Assembly (NCBI GenBank): GCA_001643675.2
Contig: LSRY02000012.1
Span: forward strand, 1,118,501-1,182,500
DNA length: 64,000 nt
Direction: 5' to 3'
From: Monocercomonoides exilis
Lineage: Eukaryota; Preaxostyla; Oxymonadida; Polymastigidae
In this document: positions 22,292-34,700 of the stretch, piece by piece
Position numbering within the stretch: the first letter of the stretch is position 1
Layout: each line of letters starts with the position of its first letter
Position numbers and translations under genes: made by a program
The notes under the pieces: model-generated
Told to the model about the DNA's origin: nothing
The model's input: only the letters and a program-made list of their open reading frames with translations
Database searches by the model: none

Positions 22292-22709
22292 CTAACCCTT
22301 TGCTCGAACAAAGGTTTATTTGATCAAAAAAAAAAAAAAGTTATAAATAAACTAATTATCATGGATTAAAATATTTTATAAACAGATTTCAGATCAGGTT
22401 TTCGTCTTTTTTTAATAAAATTACCAAATAATAGTGAATAAATCTGAAAAATGTTTTCTAGTATCACAAATGCAATTAAAAATAGTTTTACTCAATTTTG
22501 TCATGAATAACTATTTAAATATATGTTTTGTAAAATAAATTCTATTAAATGGATGTTTTGAAAATTATTATTGGTAACGTGACTGTGAAAAATGTTGAGA
22601 AGTGAAACAAAATTTTTCACATTTTTGGTGATGTCTTTTAAATTTCTTCATAATTTTCTAATTTTAAATAATTTTCTTTCGCTTTCTTTGCCTAATTGTC
22701 AGATAAAAA
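22292..22709. other. AT-rich spacer between alpha-COP and the long-TIR element
   Basis: About 420 nt containing the alpha-COP promoter region and an A-run at 22326-22338. No further gene or repeat is recognised. Confidence 0.5.
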
Positions 22710-22717
22710 GTTCAATG

Positions 22718-25593
22718 GGCGAGATATAATCTTGTTGACAGACGATTTGAGCTAAAATACAGATAATAAATGAAAAGCACTCTTTTTCTAATAACTAAAA
22801 AATTGAAATTATTTGGCGAAACTTTGTCTGTCATGTTCAGTTTTAAAAATACCAAAAATAAAAAAATAATGGGCGTGATCATTGAATAAATTTGTTCTTA
22901 CTCATATTTCCGCATATTGCAAACAAACATTGATGAACTCGGTTGCATCCTTTTAGTTTTTTTGTTAATGTGAGCATTGATCAAGTTTGAACTCTAATTT
23001 TGTTTTTAATGTTTGAATAATGTGTAATTTATTAATCAACTTTTGATTGAAAGCACACAAGCATTAGATAAAATCAAACAAACTCAATTTTGAAAAAATA
23101 TTGGAGCTAAGTATGAGTCTTTGATTTCAAATATTGAATATTCGAAATTTTAATAATTATTAGTTGAAAACAATTTATAACGATTTATATTGCTCCCTGT
23201 AAATTGTAAACATTCAATCGAATGTACTGGCAGAATTTTGAATTATTTGAATGAAAAGAAACGGTGAAAAAGCAACATGTTTGAACAATTCAATGAAATG
23301 TGAAAGAGATGTTGAAAATCAGCTGCCATTGGTTCATAAGCTTCTTTCGTTGAAACAAATATTATGTTTCATTATGCTGAAATGCACTTAACATTAATGC
23401 TCTGGAAGATCATCAAGTAACGTTTATATTTTGAAGATAACTGTGGATGAGATGAATAAAGAACGAAACAAAAAATATTTAATTTATTTCATAGAATTCA
23501 TAATCTGTTTTACGAGAATTATCTTCCAAACAGATAACTGCATTCAAAAATGCTCCATTCCACTTCTTCTTCTGACTTAGAAGAAAATGAGGAAATGCAA
23601 AAGAAAGGCGTTGTTTTTTATATTTGAATTGAACCACCCTGAAAATTTGTGTGAATGATCGTTGCACTTCTTTTCTTGTCAGAATATCCATGTATCCAAA
23701 GCAAATTCATAGAAATACAAATGAGAAATTGATATCATGACAAAAAAGATGCTGAAACAGAGAAGAAGTCGAAAGCAATCGTTTTGTTGAAATTTATTTA
23801 TCACTTTTTTCAATTCAATTTTTCGCTTTTTCTCCGAAAGTTTACTCAAGCAAGTTAATTTATCATTGTGAATTTACGCCTGATATTTTATTTAACTCTA
23901 TTTTGTTTTGTTTTAAAACAAGATCTGATGTGAAAAAAATATAAAAATAAACGGTCTTCACAAAATTTCGAGTGATTCCGAAAAAAACCAGGTAATATAA
24001 TAGATAAAAAAGTTTGTTGATGAGGAAAAAAGCCGACGTAGAAACCTGGTGTTTGTTTTGTTTACAGTTTACTTCTCATTTTTTAATTAAAACAGTGAAT
24101 TCTGATAGTGCATTTTTTGATCATTTCCCCGTTTATTTTCTGACATGCATCTCTTCATCTTTTTTATTTAATCATCCCAGTTTTCTTTTTCATTCTCTTT
24201 CATCTATCTGTTGTTAAAATCATTGAAAAACGAAATATGGATATCAATTTGTTTGAACATTATATTTGACAAAATTATATCCTCCTCTTCATCTTCAACA
24301 ACATTTCCTTTTTTCCAGTCTCTTCAACTGTACAAAACACTCTCATTATGCTTCCAACTCACATTCTAATTTCTTCATTTTTGTTTTGATGATAGATAAA
24401 AAAAAATTCCAAAACTTTTCTTCGTTAAAAATTACTCTTGCTTCTTACCTTTCCTTTCCTTTCTATTTAGCTTTCTTCTTTTTTCGTTTTCCAATAAACG
24501 CATTCTCTCTGCTCTTCCAGTTCTCTTATTGTATCTCTCAGAAAATGAAGCTCATTTGAAAGAACTTCTTCCAAACTTCTATCCAAAAAAAATTCTTTTT
24601 ATCATGAGCATTCAAGAAGTCTGATAGGTGTATCGAGTCAAATTGCGATGTTCTTGCATACACTGGATGGTTTCTTTGATCTCGTTCATAAACAGTTCAT
24701 GCTCTATTTCCTTATTAAATAAGAAAGAAAATCAAAAACGTTTATAATAAAACAAGAATGTTTTCACACATTGATAGTTACAGCAATTCAGCGCTGAAAG
24801 TGCTTGTTTCACTTCTTTTTGAGCTTCCTCGTTTTCCTCTTTCATCAACGTAACTAACAGTAGACAAAGCACACCAGTTGATATCGGCATTATGAAAACT
24901 CATTAAAAAACAATAGATTTGATTTGGAAAAATCTTTTACCAATTTTTCAATCTTTCCTTCGTTCTTTTTGGCTTCTTTAATAAAATTCTCTTCTTAAAT
25001 CACTTTGTTCATAATATTGTTTTTTTCTGCTCCAATAAAAATATCTCGCGATATCATTCACTATTAATTGTGAATTCAACAAGGCACATGCTCTCAGACA
25101 ATTCGACTTCCTGTTTTTAAATAATTATTTAAAAAAATTGATTTGATCAATTATTTCTTGAAAAGACAAAATCAAACCAGTATTTAATCGAAAGACAAAT
25201 TCTGATGAGAACATTTCAAGCCATTATAAAAACATATATCAACTTACTTTCCAAAATTTTGTCCTTACTTAAGATTAAAACATGCTTTGATAATTTCGAC
25301 CTGTGCAACATTAATTAAACTACAAAACAGAAGAAATGAGCATACATAAACAAGAAATTTGCACACAGCCTTGTTCATATATATAAGTTTGCAATATGCG
25401 GAAATATGAGTAAGAACAAATTTATTCAATGATCACGCCCATTATTTTTTTATTTTTGGTATTTTTAAAACTGAACATGACAGACAAAGTTTCGCCAAAT
25501 AATTTCAATTTTTTAGTTATTAGAAAAAGAGTGCTTTTCATTTATTATCTGTATTTTAGCTCAAATCGTCTGTCAACAAGATTGTATCTCGCC
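22718..25593. mobile_element. 2.9-kb element with 207-bp terminal inverted repeats and 8-bp target duplication
   Basis: 22718-22924 and 25387-25593 are inverted repeats of each other, 207 nt each. By eye they differ at one position (GAGATATAAT versus GAGATACAAT). The octamer GTTCAATG directly flanks both ends (22710-22717 and 25594-25601), as expected for a target-site duplication. Long TIRs with 8-9-bp duplications are typical of Mutator-like elements; hAT elements also make 8-bp duplications but usually have short TIRs. No transposase is visible inside, so the copy is probably non-autonomous. The interior is AT-rich with only short ORFs and includes a decayed gene piece on the minus strand. 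The near-identity of the TIRs points to recent insertion. Confidence 0.8.
24612..24900 (-). pseudogene. Relic of a helical-repeat-like gene inside the long-TIR element
   Basis: Two pieces on the minus strand look coding: about 24895-24768 (LLLVTLMKEENEEAQKEV, then KQALSAL) and 24710-24612 (EIEHELFMNEIKETIQCMQ, EHRNLTRYTYQTS, stop). They can be joined across a 57-nt intron with donor GTGAAA and acceptor AATAAG. The composition (amphipathic, Glu/Lys/Leu, KEENEEAQKEV...AL-AL) resembles a large helical-repeat family that I recall as expanded in oxymonad genomes; this is memory and unverified. Further upstream on the same strand (about 24960-25120) the reading is broken by stops. It is either a gene fragment captured by the element or a gene the element inserted next to. 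Confidence 0.4.
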
Positions 25594-26467
25594 GTTCAAT
25601 GTAAATCTTTCATGTGATTCAACTGTTATTGTTTTGGGGATAATCGCCTCAAGTTTGTGTTCTGTGAAGTAACAACAACAAGTCAATCTGCAAATGTCGT
25701 GTTTTTCTTCCCTTTATCTTAATAATGTGTTCAAAGTTCCCAAGAACATTAAACATTTTGATCAATTCTTCTCTCCAAATACTCAAATTACATTCAGAAT
25801 GGATTGTATTTGTTGCACCAATAAATATCAAAATATACGGTCAACTTTTCAATGGGACTTTTTCCCTTATTGGCACTTTTTTTGTTTTTGACTACCAACT
25901 TTCAACAAACGTTGATTAGCTTTCAGCACATTAAAAATCCTTTTTAACCGGTTTTATTCTATTTATTTATTGTTTTCTTTTTTATTTTTGTTTTTTACAC
26001 ATCGAAAAATTGAGTTTTTTGTTCAATTTAATAGGACTTTTATCATCGAACCAGGCAACTCACAAGAAATTGATGAGTTGTTTTGAATGGCATAAACTAT
26101 AATCTAACTATTTTTAAATTCTTTTTTTCACAAACACTTTTTTCTTGTTTTTCTTCACATTTCATTTTTTTAACAACATACAAACATTAAACAGTTTATT
26201 TCTTTATTTGTATATTGAAATGAAAAAAAAAATATGATATGAAAAACAAATACTTTAATTATGAAGTGTTGAAAAAATAAAACATTCTAATTTTTTGTTT
26301 GTCTCTTACAGACAAATGGCGCAAACTTACAATGAGCTTCGATCAAACTTTTGTAACGAAGTTAAGTTTGAGACAAAAAGAAAATTGGAATGTTTTATTT
26401 TTTCAACACTTCATAATTAAAGTATTTGTTTTTCATATCATATTTTTATTTTTTTCATTTCATTATA

Positions 26468-26918
26468 CAGTCCAAATCGGATATAATCACATCGGTTTTT
26501 GCACAACTTTTTGTGAATATGTCCGATTGTGATAATATCCTATACTTCTTAACACAGAAAAAAATAATAATTTACAAATAAATTACTTAATTTTAAGTCA
26601 AATATTTGAAATTTGAAAATTATTCATCAAAACGCATTTTTCGATAGAAAAAACTATTTTTTTGGATTTTATTAAGTTATTTTGACTTATTTAAACTATA
26701 TTTTGAAAAAGCGAAAAATTGAGATTTTTGATCAAAAAATCGATTTTTCATAGAAAAAAGCACCAATAATGAAAATAATTGTGATTATATATATTTAGCC
26801 CTGTGACAATATGCGATGGGAAATGAATGAAAAATTGGACAAATGTGTCGGTGCATCGAAAAATGTGACTATAAACGAATGTGATCATATTCGACGTGAT
26901 TATATCCGGTTTAGACTG
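26468..26918. mobile_element. Pogo/Tigger-like MITE, 451 bp, TA target duplication
   Basis: Starts CAGTCCAAATCGGATATAAT and ends with the reverse complement of CAGTCTAAACCGGATATAAT; TA flanks both sides (26466-26467 and 26919-26920). CAGT ends with a TA duplication are characteristic of pogo/Tigger (Tc1-mariner) elements. Inner copies of the GATATAATCAC-type motif occur near both ends. Excising it restores continuous pairing of the surrounding fold-back arm, which independently shows that it is an insertion. It has no coding capacity. Confidence 0.7.
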
Positions 26919-27025
26919 TATTAATAAAGAAATAAACAATTTAATGCAATCATGTTGATGAAAATTTGAAATGCGAAAAAATCAAGAAAAAGTGTTTGTG
27001 AAAAAAAAGATTTTAAAGATTAATA

Positions 27026-27069
27026 TATACCTCTGTGACCTGACAAATGACTTGAAGCCTCGTCTGTCA

Positions 27070-27107
<38 letters not shown>

Positions 27108-27499
27108 TTTGTATTAATATAAAATAAACTATTGCTAAAACTTCCAAAAACTTTACAAAGCACTATGGAAAAGATTTGCTGATAGCATCTGTAATATCTT
27201 GTCGTTTTTTCTCTTTTGTCAGTGACCGTCGGTGACTGTCAATGACAAATTGTGACAAAAATATACCTCAACTGACATTTCATGTCAAAGAAAATAAATG
27301 TCGGGAACTTGATCACATAAATAAATAATTTGATTTTTTCAAAATAATAAGAATTATCTCATGAAGATTTTCAAATAAAACATTGTTGTAATTAAGAATT
27401 ATGACATCATTATAAATAACCCTTTTTGACAAGTCCTAAATATCTTGTCAGTCATTTTGTCATTTTTTCAATTTTCTCTTGTCATGTCACAGAGGTATA
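27026..27499. mobile_element. hAT-type MITE, 474 bp, 8-bp target duplication
   Basis: Terminal inverted repeats begin TATACCTCTGTGA and pair with TCACAGAGGTATA at the right end. The octamer GATTAATA occurs immediately outside both ends (27018-27025 and 27500-27507), the duplication length of hAT elements. TGACA/TGTCA motifs are repeated near both ends (as in GTGACCTGACAA and TTGTCATGTCAC), resembling subterminal transposase-binding sites. It contains an A31 run (27072-27102) and no ORF. It sits inside the right arm of the older fold-back element. Its TIR differs from that of the complete hAT element at 41735-50044, so a different transposase probably moved it. Confidence 0.8.
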
Positions 27500-27777
27500 G
27501 ATTAATAGTTCAAAGCAAATGCAATATAAAACATGTCCCCAATTTCTTGAGCGATTCCCAGTTGGCTAGAAAAAGTCCTATAAAATTTAACAAAAAAACG
27601 ATATTTCTCGATGTGTAAAAAACGAAAATAAAAATGAAAACAGTAAGTAAATAGAATTAAACTTGTCAAAAAGGATTTTTAAAATGCTGAAAACTACTTC
27701 TCATTTCTCGACATTTTGCAAGCAAAAACAAAAAAAGTGCCAATTAAGGAAAAAGTCCCATTAAAAAGTTGACCCTA

Positions 27778-28782
27778 TCAATGTATGACAAAAACAATTC
27801 TAGTCATCTCATGCAAACGAACTTCTTTGAAATTTCGATGCAATCCTTTCATATTTAATTATTTAAGTCGTGATCCAAATTTGTTTTTTCAGTTCTTTTG
27901 ATTCTTCAATTGAACTGCATAATTCTATTCTAATGTGAACTGACGTTCGGATTCAAAATGAAAACAATGATCATATTTCCTGCCACAAACAAAAGGTTAA
28001 ATTGTACGGCTTAGTGAGGCTCTGGCTCTTTAAAGAGATATTCAGACACTCTATAAACAAAAAAACAATTATTATAAAATTATAAAAATAAAAAATAAAA
28101 AAAATAAAAAACTTCGAAATGCAATCAAACTGCACATCTTTTTTGGGTTTTATCTCTTCATGGTATGAAACAGTTTTGAGAAGGCAAAATGCAATAAAAA
28201 TCAATTCCTCAAGAGAATCACATTCATAAATCATTTAAAAATGTCTGAATAGATCAGCAAGAGAAAATTCATTAACTTTGTCTCACAATTTGAGTTATTT
28301 AATATTAACAGTCATTGTGTTTATTTCACAACTCTTTCTTCCATGTGAAGTTTTATTTTTTTATTCTTTGGATAATTCAACAGTTAAAAAAACTCAATTC
28401 ACTTTTAATGCAAAAATTCATTGTTCAGATAAAAGTATTCGATCTAATTGCATTTTTGATATTCAACAAAATTTTTACTGCTGAAATTTTAGCATCATAG
28501 AAGAGTGTTCAAACTTCTTAAAAATTTTTAAATAAATTTGGAATTAAATTGTTGATAGTTTGTATATTATTTCAATTTTGTTGATTTTCATTTTGTTGAA
28601 CTGTCAAAATATAACTTTAAATATCAACTTGATTATTTGACTGAATATTTTCAGATTGACCAGCATCGTTAAATTTTGTGAGTTTGAAAGGTTTTGATGA
28701 TTTATTTATTCATTTATTTAACGTGTATGTCTTGGACAACAATTAAAAAGTTTGAAAAATCTTGATGATTCAAAATGCATTT
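27778..28782. other. AT-rich spacer upstream of the broken beta-helix gene
   Basis: About 1 kb, very AT-rich. A minus-strand reading at 28234-28120 (MIYECDSLEELIFIAFCLLK) has coding-like composition and could be a gene relic, but it is too short to name. No repeat structure was noticed. Confidence 0.4.
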
Positions 28783-31700
28783 ATGAAAACGTTTGTTGCT
28801 GTTGCTTTTGCATGTATCCAAGTTTATGCCAGGGCAAACATACAGAAAGAAAAAATAAACTGTGAAAGAACTGATTGAAAGCGAAATCAAAAATTTTCGG
28901 ATTTTGATCAAGAAAGAACTGAAAGGGGGACAATTCTTGGATTTTTTGCTGTTCAAAACACAACACTTGTATATTCATGTGTCATCCTCAAAACATCAAA
29001 TAGCCAATCTTTCTTTCAAATCAGTGAGCAATCAAGCCTTTTCCTCACAAGCTGCCTTTCAATTTCTTCTTCTGAACATGGTTTTTTTGTGATTGATGGA
29101 GGAGTGGCAGATGTTAAAAATCTTTCAATTTCCACAATTCGCTCGTTCACACCAATTCCAGGCTTATTCTGCTCATCATCAAATGCAATGTCATTTCACA
29201 AAGAAGCATTTATTTCTCTTTCCAATTCGTTGTTTTCATCGTTTGAGATGTCAAAAACTCCGCTCCTAGCAGCAGACATTTGTTGTTCAGTTTCTGCCAC
29301 CTGCCTTTTTATGCACAACATCACTTCAACATTTCAGGTTCGGTCTGCATCCCCAACGATATCAGTTGCAACTATGACAACACTTGATAGATGCATTTTT
29401 CATAGAGTCAATGATGTTATTGATGGGGGTATTACAAGATCAGTGAACAGCCCTTCTTCTTCACTTGCATCACTCAACGTCACCCTCGAAAATTGTGTGC
29501 GCCAAACAAATGTGGCTGAATCAAATAACAAACATACGACGCAGCAGAGACTTGAGACTAATGAGGCACATGTTTTCATTGATTGCGAATGGCATGATAT
29601 CAACGTTAGCGGAGTTGGAAGTGCTATTTTTATTAATTGCACTTCAACCCTTGAATGTACGAGATGCAAATTTTGCAATTTGAGTCATATCAATGATGGG
29701 GCAGTAAATGTTCAATCAGCATGTGGTGTAAACATGACAAAATGCAATTTTTCTAATTGCTTTTCAGTTTATAACACAGGAGGAATGATAATACATAAAT
29801 TGTTTGGGAATTATTATATTTCTAAATGTGAATTCAGAAAATGTGTTGCAACTCAAAATTATGGAGGAGGATTACGCTTGCAACAATATAATGGAACTGA
29901 GAAAGGAGTGATTAATGAATGCAAATTTAAAAACAATGAAGCTGGAACTTTTGGAGGAGGAATTTTTTGTGAGCACCATTCGTTTTCATATGAATTATCT
30001 GATTGCTTGTTCTCTGAAAATTTGGCGAACGGAACAGTAGAAGCAAATGACCGTGGAGGTGGAGGATTATTTCTTTGTTCGATGGAATGGATGAATAACG
30101 ATCCTCCTCCTGTCATATTCTCTTTTTGTCTTTTCATTGAAAACAAAGCCAGATGCAACGAGGGACACGATATAAAAATCTCAAATTCATTAATCAATGT
30201 CAATCCATTTGAATCATCATATTCCACAACACAAGAAAATCGAGTGCATTACAATAATAGTAACATTGCATATAACGATTGGTTGCCCTATATTTGTGTA
30301 AGATTTGTGAGTTCAAATGGAACATTTGATGAAATTTGCGGATATAGAAAAAATTATCCATGCAAGTTAATTGAGACTGCACATCTTTTCTCAAAAAACC
30401 TTCCAAAATATACGATAAATAATATGCAATCAATATTTACTCCATTGGCAATGATCATCGATGGTGGAGAAGCGTCATTTGAAGGTGAAAGTGCTGATAA
30501 TTGCATCATAAACACATCCTCGCTGGATTCTTCATCATTCTTGTTCACTTTGACTTCAGGATCAATGAAAATATCACTTGTTACCATTCAACACAACTCC
30601 GATGACTCAACTGCTTCACTGTTTGCGATGGGTCCTACTTCAGACATGCTTTTATTGAAAAGTGTTACCATTTCCGGACTTGACGAAACAACTCAAAGAA
30701 TTTGGAGCAATCCTCTATTTCACGTAATATTTTCCAAGTTGCAAATGGACAACTGCTTGGTGAATCACTTTGCCTTGTCAAGTTTCTCAATCTTCGAAGA
30801 AGATATTGAGAGTGAAACAGGAGAAAGCATACTGACGAATGTGACGTTTAGCAACATTTCAAAAGGAGAGGGAAATGGTGGAATATTCTCCGCTTCAAGT
30901 GGAAGAAGCGATTTCTTTTGGATATAAAATGTAACATTCAAAAACTGCTGGTGCAATGAAGGAAACGGAGGATGCATCGAGTGGAGTTTTATGCAGGGGG
31001 GTTCTTTCAAGATTGGGCAAAACAGCATTGTGACAGAAATTCAAGATTGCGGGTCTGAGAACGGAAATGGGAATCCAAGCAGAGTAAGTGACACTGGAAG
31101 AGGAGGAGGATTATTTCTGGTGTTGTCTTCATCAAGTGATGTGTTTGAGATTGTGAATGTGATGTTCAACAGAAATCATGCAGAACATGGAAGAAACGTG
31201 TTTATCACGTCAAACCATCTGGATTTGATCCCAGTTGATAGGTTCGCATTTGTCTTGCAAATGAATGAAGATGCGAGTGATGCAGAAGGGATGGGCGATG
31301 CCAGAAACACTTCACTCATCGTCCCCATTCTTTGCTACACTCAAGATGTGCCCCAAAGTGGGATTCAAGTGTCTGATTCTGGATATGATCATCCTCGTTG
31401 TGGTTTTGCGTTTTTCAAATGCAGAACGCTGAGGTTCCCGGTGAATAGAGTGAATGGCTCTCCGATAAGCATAATAGTTAAGAGCACAGTGGATGTTGGC
31501 GAAACTGTTGTCTTTTCCAAAACACAGACAGATGTTGATGCAGCTGAAGATGGGGGGTTGCTCATAATCCACGAAGAAGCATCGTGTGCAGAAGAGAGTT
31601 GCAAGGGATTGTTTGATATTTTGAACAAAACAACAATGAGAAATCTTGCGTTGAACTTGCCCTCAGTTCTGCAGCATCATGAAATGCTGTTTTATTTGAA

Positions 31701-34700
31701 AAAAGAGTCTTTGGAATTCAATCAGTGTGGATTTCAATTTTCGACTGGAGTGAATATGATTCAATACTCATTATTTGCCGTGGAGAAAGGAACAGTGAAA
31801 GTGTTATCGCTGGTTTTGGACTCAACGAAATTTATGAAATCTGGGTTCTCTGCAAACGGAGACGCCTCTCATTTTGTGATTGAAAATGTCGATCTGAGAA
31901 ATATCACATTATCTCATGAAGATGGATTTGTTGAGGTTGTCAATGGAGGATCATTCACTGCAAATGAAATGAATGCCAGCGAATGCAATATGGAAGGATG
32001 CAGCTTGATTTATGCAGGAACCAGATGTGTAGTAAGATTGAGCATGTGTAATTGGAGTTCATGTCAGTTCACAGATTCTGGGCTGATAAAGGCAAGCAAG
32101 GCAAATGAAATTCATGTGATTAATTGTAATGGAACAAGAATCAAGCTGTCAACAGGAGATGGAGGGTTGATTGGTGGGGTGATTGCTGATGGTGGAATTG
32201 TTGTTATTGAAAACACAACCATTGAAGACTGTGTTGCAGAAAGTGGGAATGGAGGAGGATTGAAGCTGGATATGAGAGACAGCGCAGAATTAAGAATCAG
32301 TTCAACAAGCGATGCCACATCAATAAAGAGATGCATTGCTGGAAGAACGGAGCAAATAAATGGAGGTGGATGTGGAGGAGGACTCTGGCTGGGATTTGAG
32401 GGTGAATCATCGAGATTTGATTTGGCCGGAATGAATGTGGAAGAGAATGAAGCAAGATGTGGGAGAGATGTGTATCTTGTCTGCCAAGACTTGAGAAAGA
32501 CTGTGACAGCATCAACGTTTTCATTTTGCGCAAAGATCACTGAGAGGAACAACTCGCTGATGGGGAAAGACAGATCAAAGTTCGAAAATGATGTTGATCT
32601 TCTCATCTTCCTCGAAGGTTACAGCTCGTTGCTCATTGAAGTTGATGGGCTGACAGGAGATAATGGAATATGGTGTGGCATGGAAGTGTGCCCATGTGCA
32701 AGTGTGGATTACGGAGTTCTCAGACTTGCAGGTGATGAGAAACGAATAACGCTTGCAGGGCGCTCAGCAATAGAGCAGGAAACTGATCTGACAGATGTGA
32801 GTATCGAAACCAAAACAAACAGCCAAATCATTGTGATAATAAAATCAACAATTGGAGGAGAGTCAGACAGCGTTATTATTTCTGAGGGAAGCACTCTGAT
32901 AAAGAACACAGTTCTTCAGTTGCCAAAACGCTTTGATGAAACAAAGCACACTTTGATCAGCTCAACATCACAAAACGGAGTATTGGAAGTTCAGAAATGC
33001 ATCTTTGAAATGCAGGAAGAGTCGAGTGAAGAGATTCAATACTCCATAATGCGATGCAGTGGAGCAATACTGATTATGAATTGGACAACCATTCACAACA
33101 TAAGAACAGCAAGGCCTATATTGGAGTTGTCACTTCTTGGAGCTGAAAATATGGCATCCGACGAGCCAATTGTTAACATCAAAAACTGCACATTTGCAGA
33201 TTTGTCCAATGCAAATACAGATTGCGCAGTTCTTTTCAGCTAAGATGCGAAAAATGCAATTGAGATGGAACAGTGCAATATGACAAATGTGAAGTCAATT
33301 GCAAGCAATTCAGGCGGAGCGATAAACATTAACTTATCTGGAAGTTGCTTGTTTGAAGTGAGTAGTTGTGAGATGAAATGATGTGCTGCTGAAACAAGCA
33401 GTTCTGGCAAGGGAGGTTGCCTCTTCTTGAACAACAAACAGGCAGCTACTGATATTTCTTTTGTGTTTGCAAATGTTCATTTCGAAGACAATGGTGCGTT
33501 TCTTGGAAAAAATATATTTATCCTCAGCAACGATCTGAATGAATCAGTGACAAATCAGACATTTGGATTCAGCGTTGATGGGCTGAACGACAACTCGAAT
33601 TTGTTTGTGGGAACTGATGAGAAGCGGAACAACACAGATCTCCTCCGATTTCTGGTTGAATACAGAAATTCAGTTGTGGTTATGTGGGAAGGAGGAGACG
33701 ATGTTGCGAGATGCGGGAGTGATGTAGATCCTTGCAAGTCGATGTGGATGGGGCTGAAACATATTGAAAGAGATGCGACCTTCAATGTTGTGGAAATCAA
33801 AGAAAAGATAAGCGTTGAAGGGTCATTCAATTTGTCTGGGCTGGTTGTTGAGCCCCAAGGTTCAGGAGGAGATGAAGTGGTGCGTTCTGCTCTTGAAATT
33901 GGGAGCAAAGAAGAAAGAATAGTGTCTGTGTGGATAAGCAACAGCAAAACCCTTTCACTGAGAGAACTTGATATTTGCACAAATCGCTTGCAGCCAAATG
34001 GAAAAACAGGCATATTCGAAAGTGATGGTGAAATGCTTGAATTTGACGATTGTTCGCTGTCAACCAATGGACTCGAAGATAAATTGGATAATGCTGCTCT
34101 ATGCTTTGTGAAAAAGGGAATTTTGCATTTATGGAAGTGCATGATCACATCGTTTGAAGCGAAGCAAAGTGTTTTTGTGATTCTTTCGGGAGTCCAGAGC
34201 TTGTTTGATGAATGCAGTGTTTCACAAGCAAAAGCCGAATGTGGAAGTCTTGTGAAGGTGCAAGATGAAAGCAGAGACCACAAAAACAACGAAAGAAATG
34301 GTGTGGGCGAAGTTGTTGCAAAGAATTGCACTTTCTCTTCAGTGAATGTGGAAGGCACAGATGCAAGTTTGATATGTAGCGCATACACTTGTGGAGTTAA
34401 AGTTGATATTGAATCATCTGCTCTGGAAGAGTGTTGTGCAGGTGGAAGCACAAAGGGAGGAGCAATTCTATTCACACTGAATGAAGAAGGATCATTAAAG
34501 TTGAAGAATGCAAGTGCCAGGCAGTGCGGATGCTCATCCAGCGAAGGGAAAGGAGGAGGAGTGTATCTTTCCACCGGACTGAAAGGAGAACTGAAGTTTG
34601 AGTTTGATGATGTGACTTTCAGAAGAAACACAGCGAAAATCGGAAATGATGTGTTTATTGAGTGCCATCGGATTGAAAGCCAGATCAACGAAACGCAGTT

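Larger units (their letters stand above)
25838..27775. mobile_element. Fold-back (long inverted repeat) element, interrupted by two later MITEs
   Basis: The left arm, about 25838-26290, is repeated in reverse complement in 26384-27775 once two insertions (26468-26918 and 27026-27499) are removed. Matching blocks: 25838-25885 with 27730-27775 (GGTCAACTTTT...GGCAC), 25985-26200 with 26920-27640, and 26217-26290 with 26385-26462. TA flanks both ends (25836-25837 and 27776-27777). The ancestral element was about 1 kb, nearly all stem, with a loop of about 90 nt. The arms are diverged (roughly 80 percent by eye), so this is an old copy. The TA duplication and GGTCAACTTTT ends fit a Tc1/mariner-related MITE; superfamily is inferred from the duplication only. 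Confidence 0.7.

Noticed and set aside
27060..27500. A tRNA or other RNA gene in the compact palindromic segment with TGACA repeats.
   Set aside because: The TIR plus exact 8-bp duplication explains the structure; no cloverleaf or Pol III box pair is seen.
28861..28912. A short intron that would remove the first nonsense codon (28876) of the beta-helix gene.
   Set aside because: The best donor (GTGAAA) and acceptor (ATCAAG) create a new TAA at the junction.
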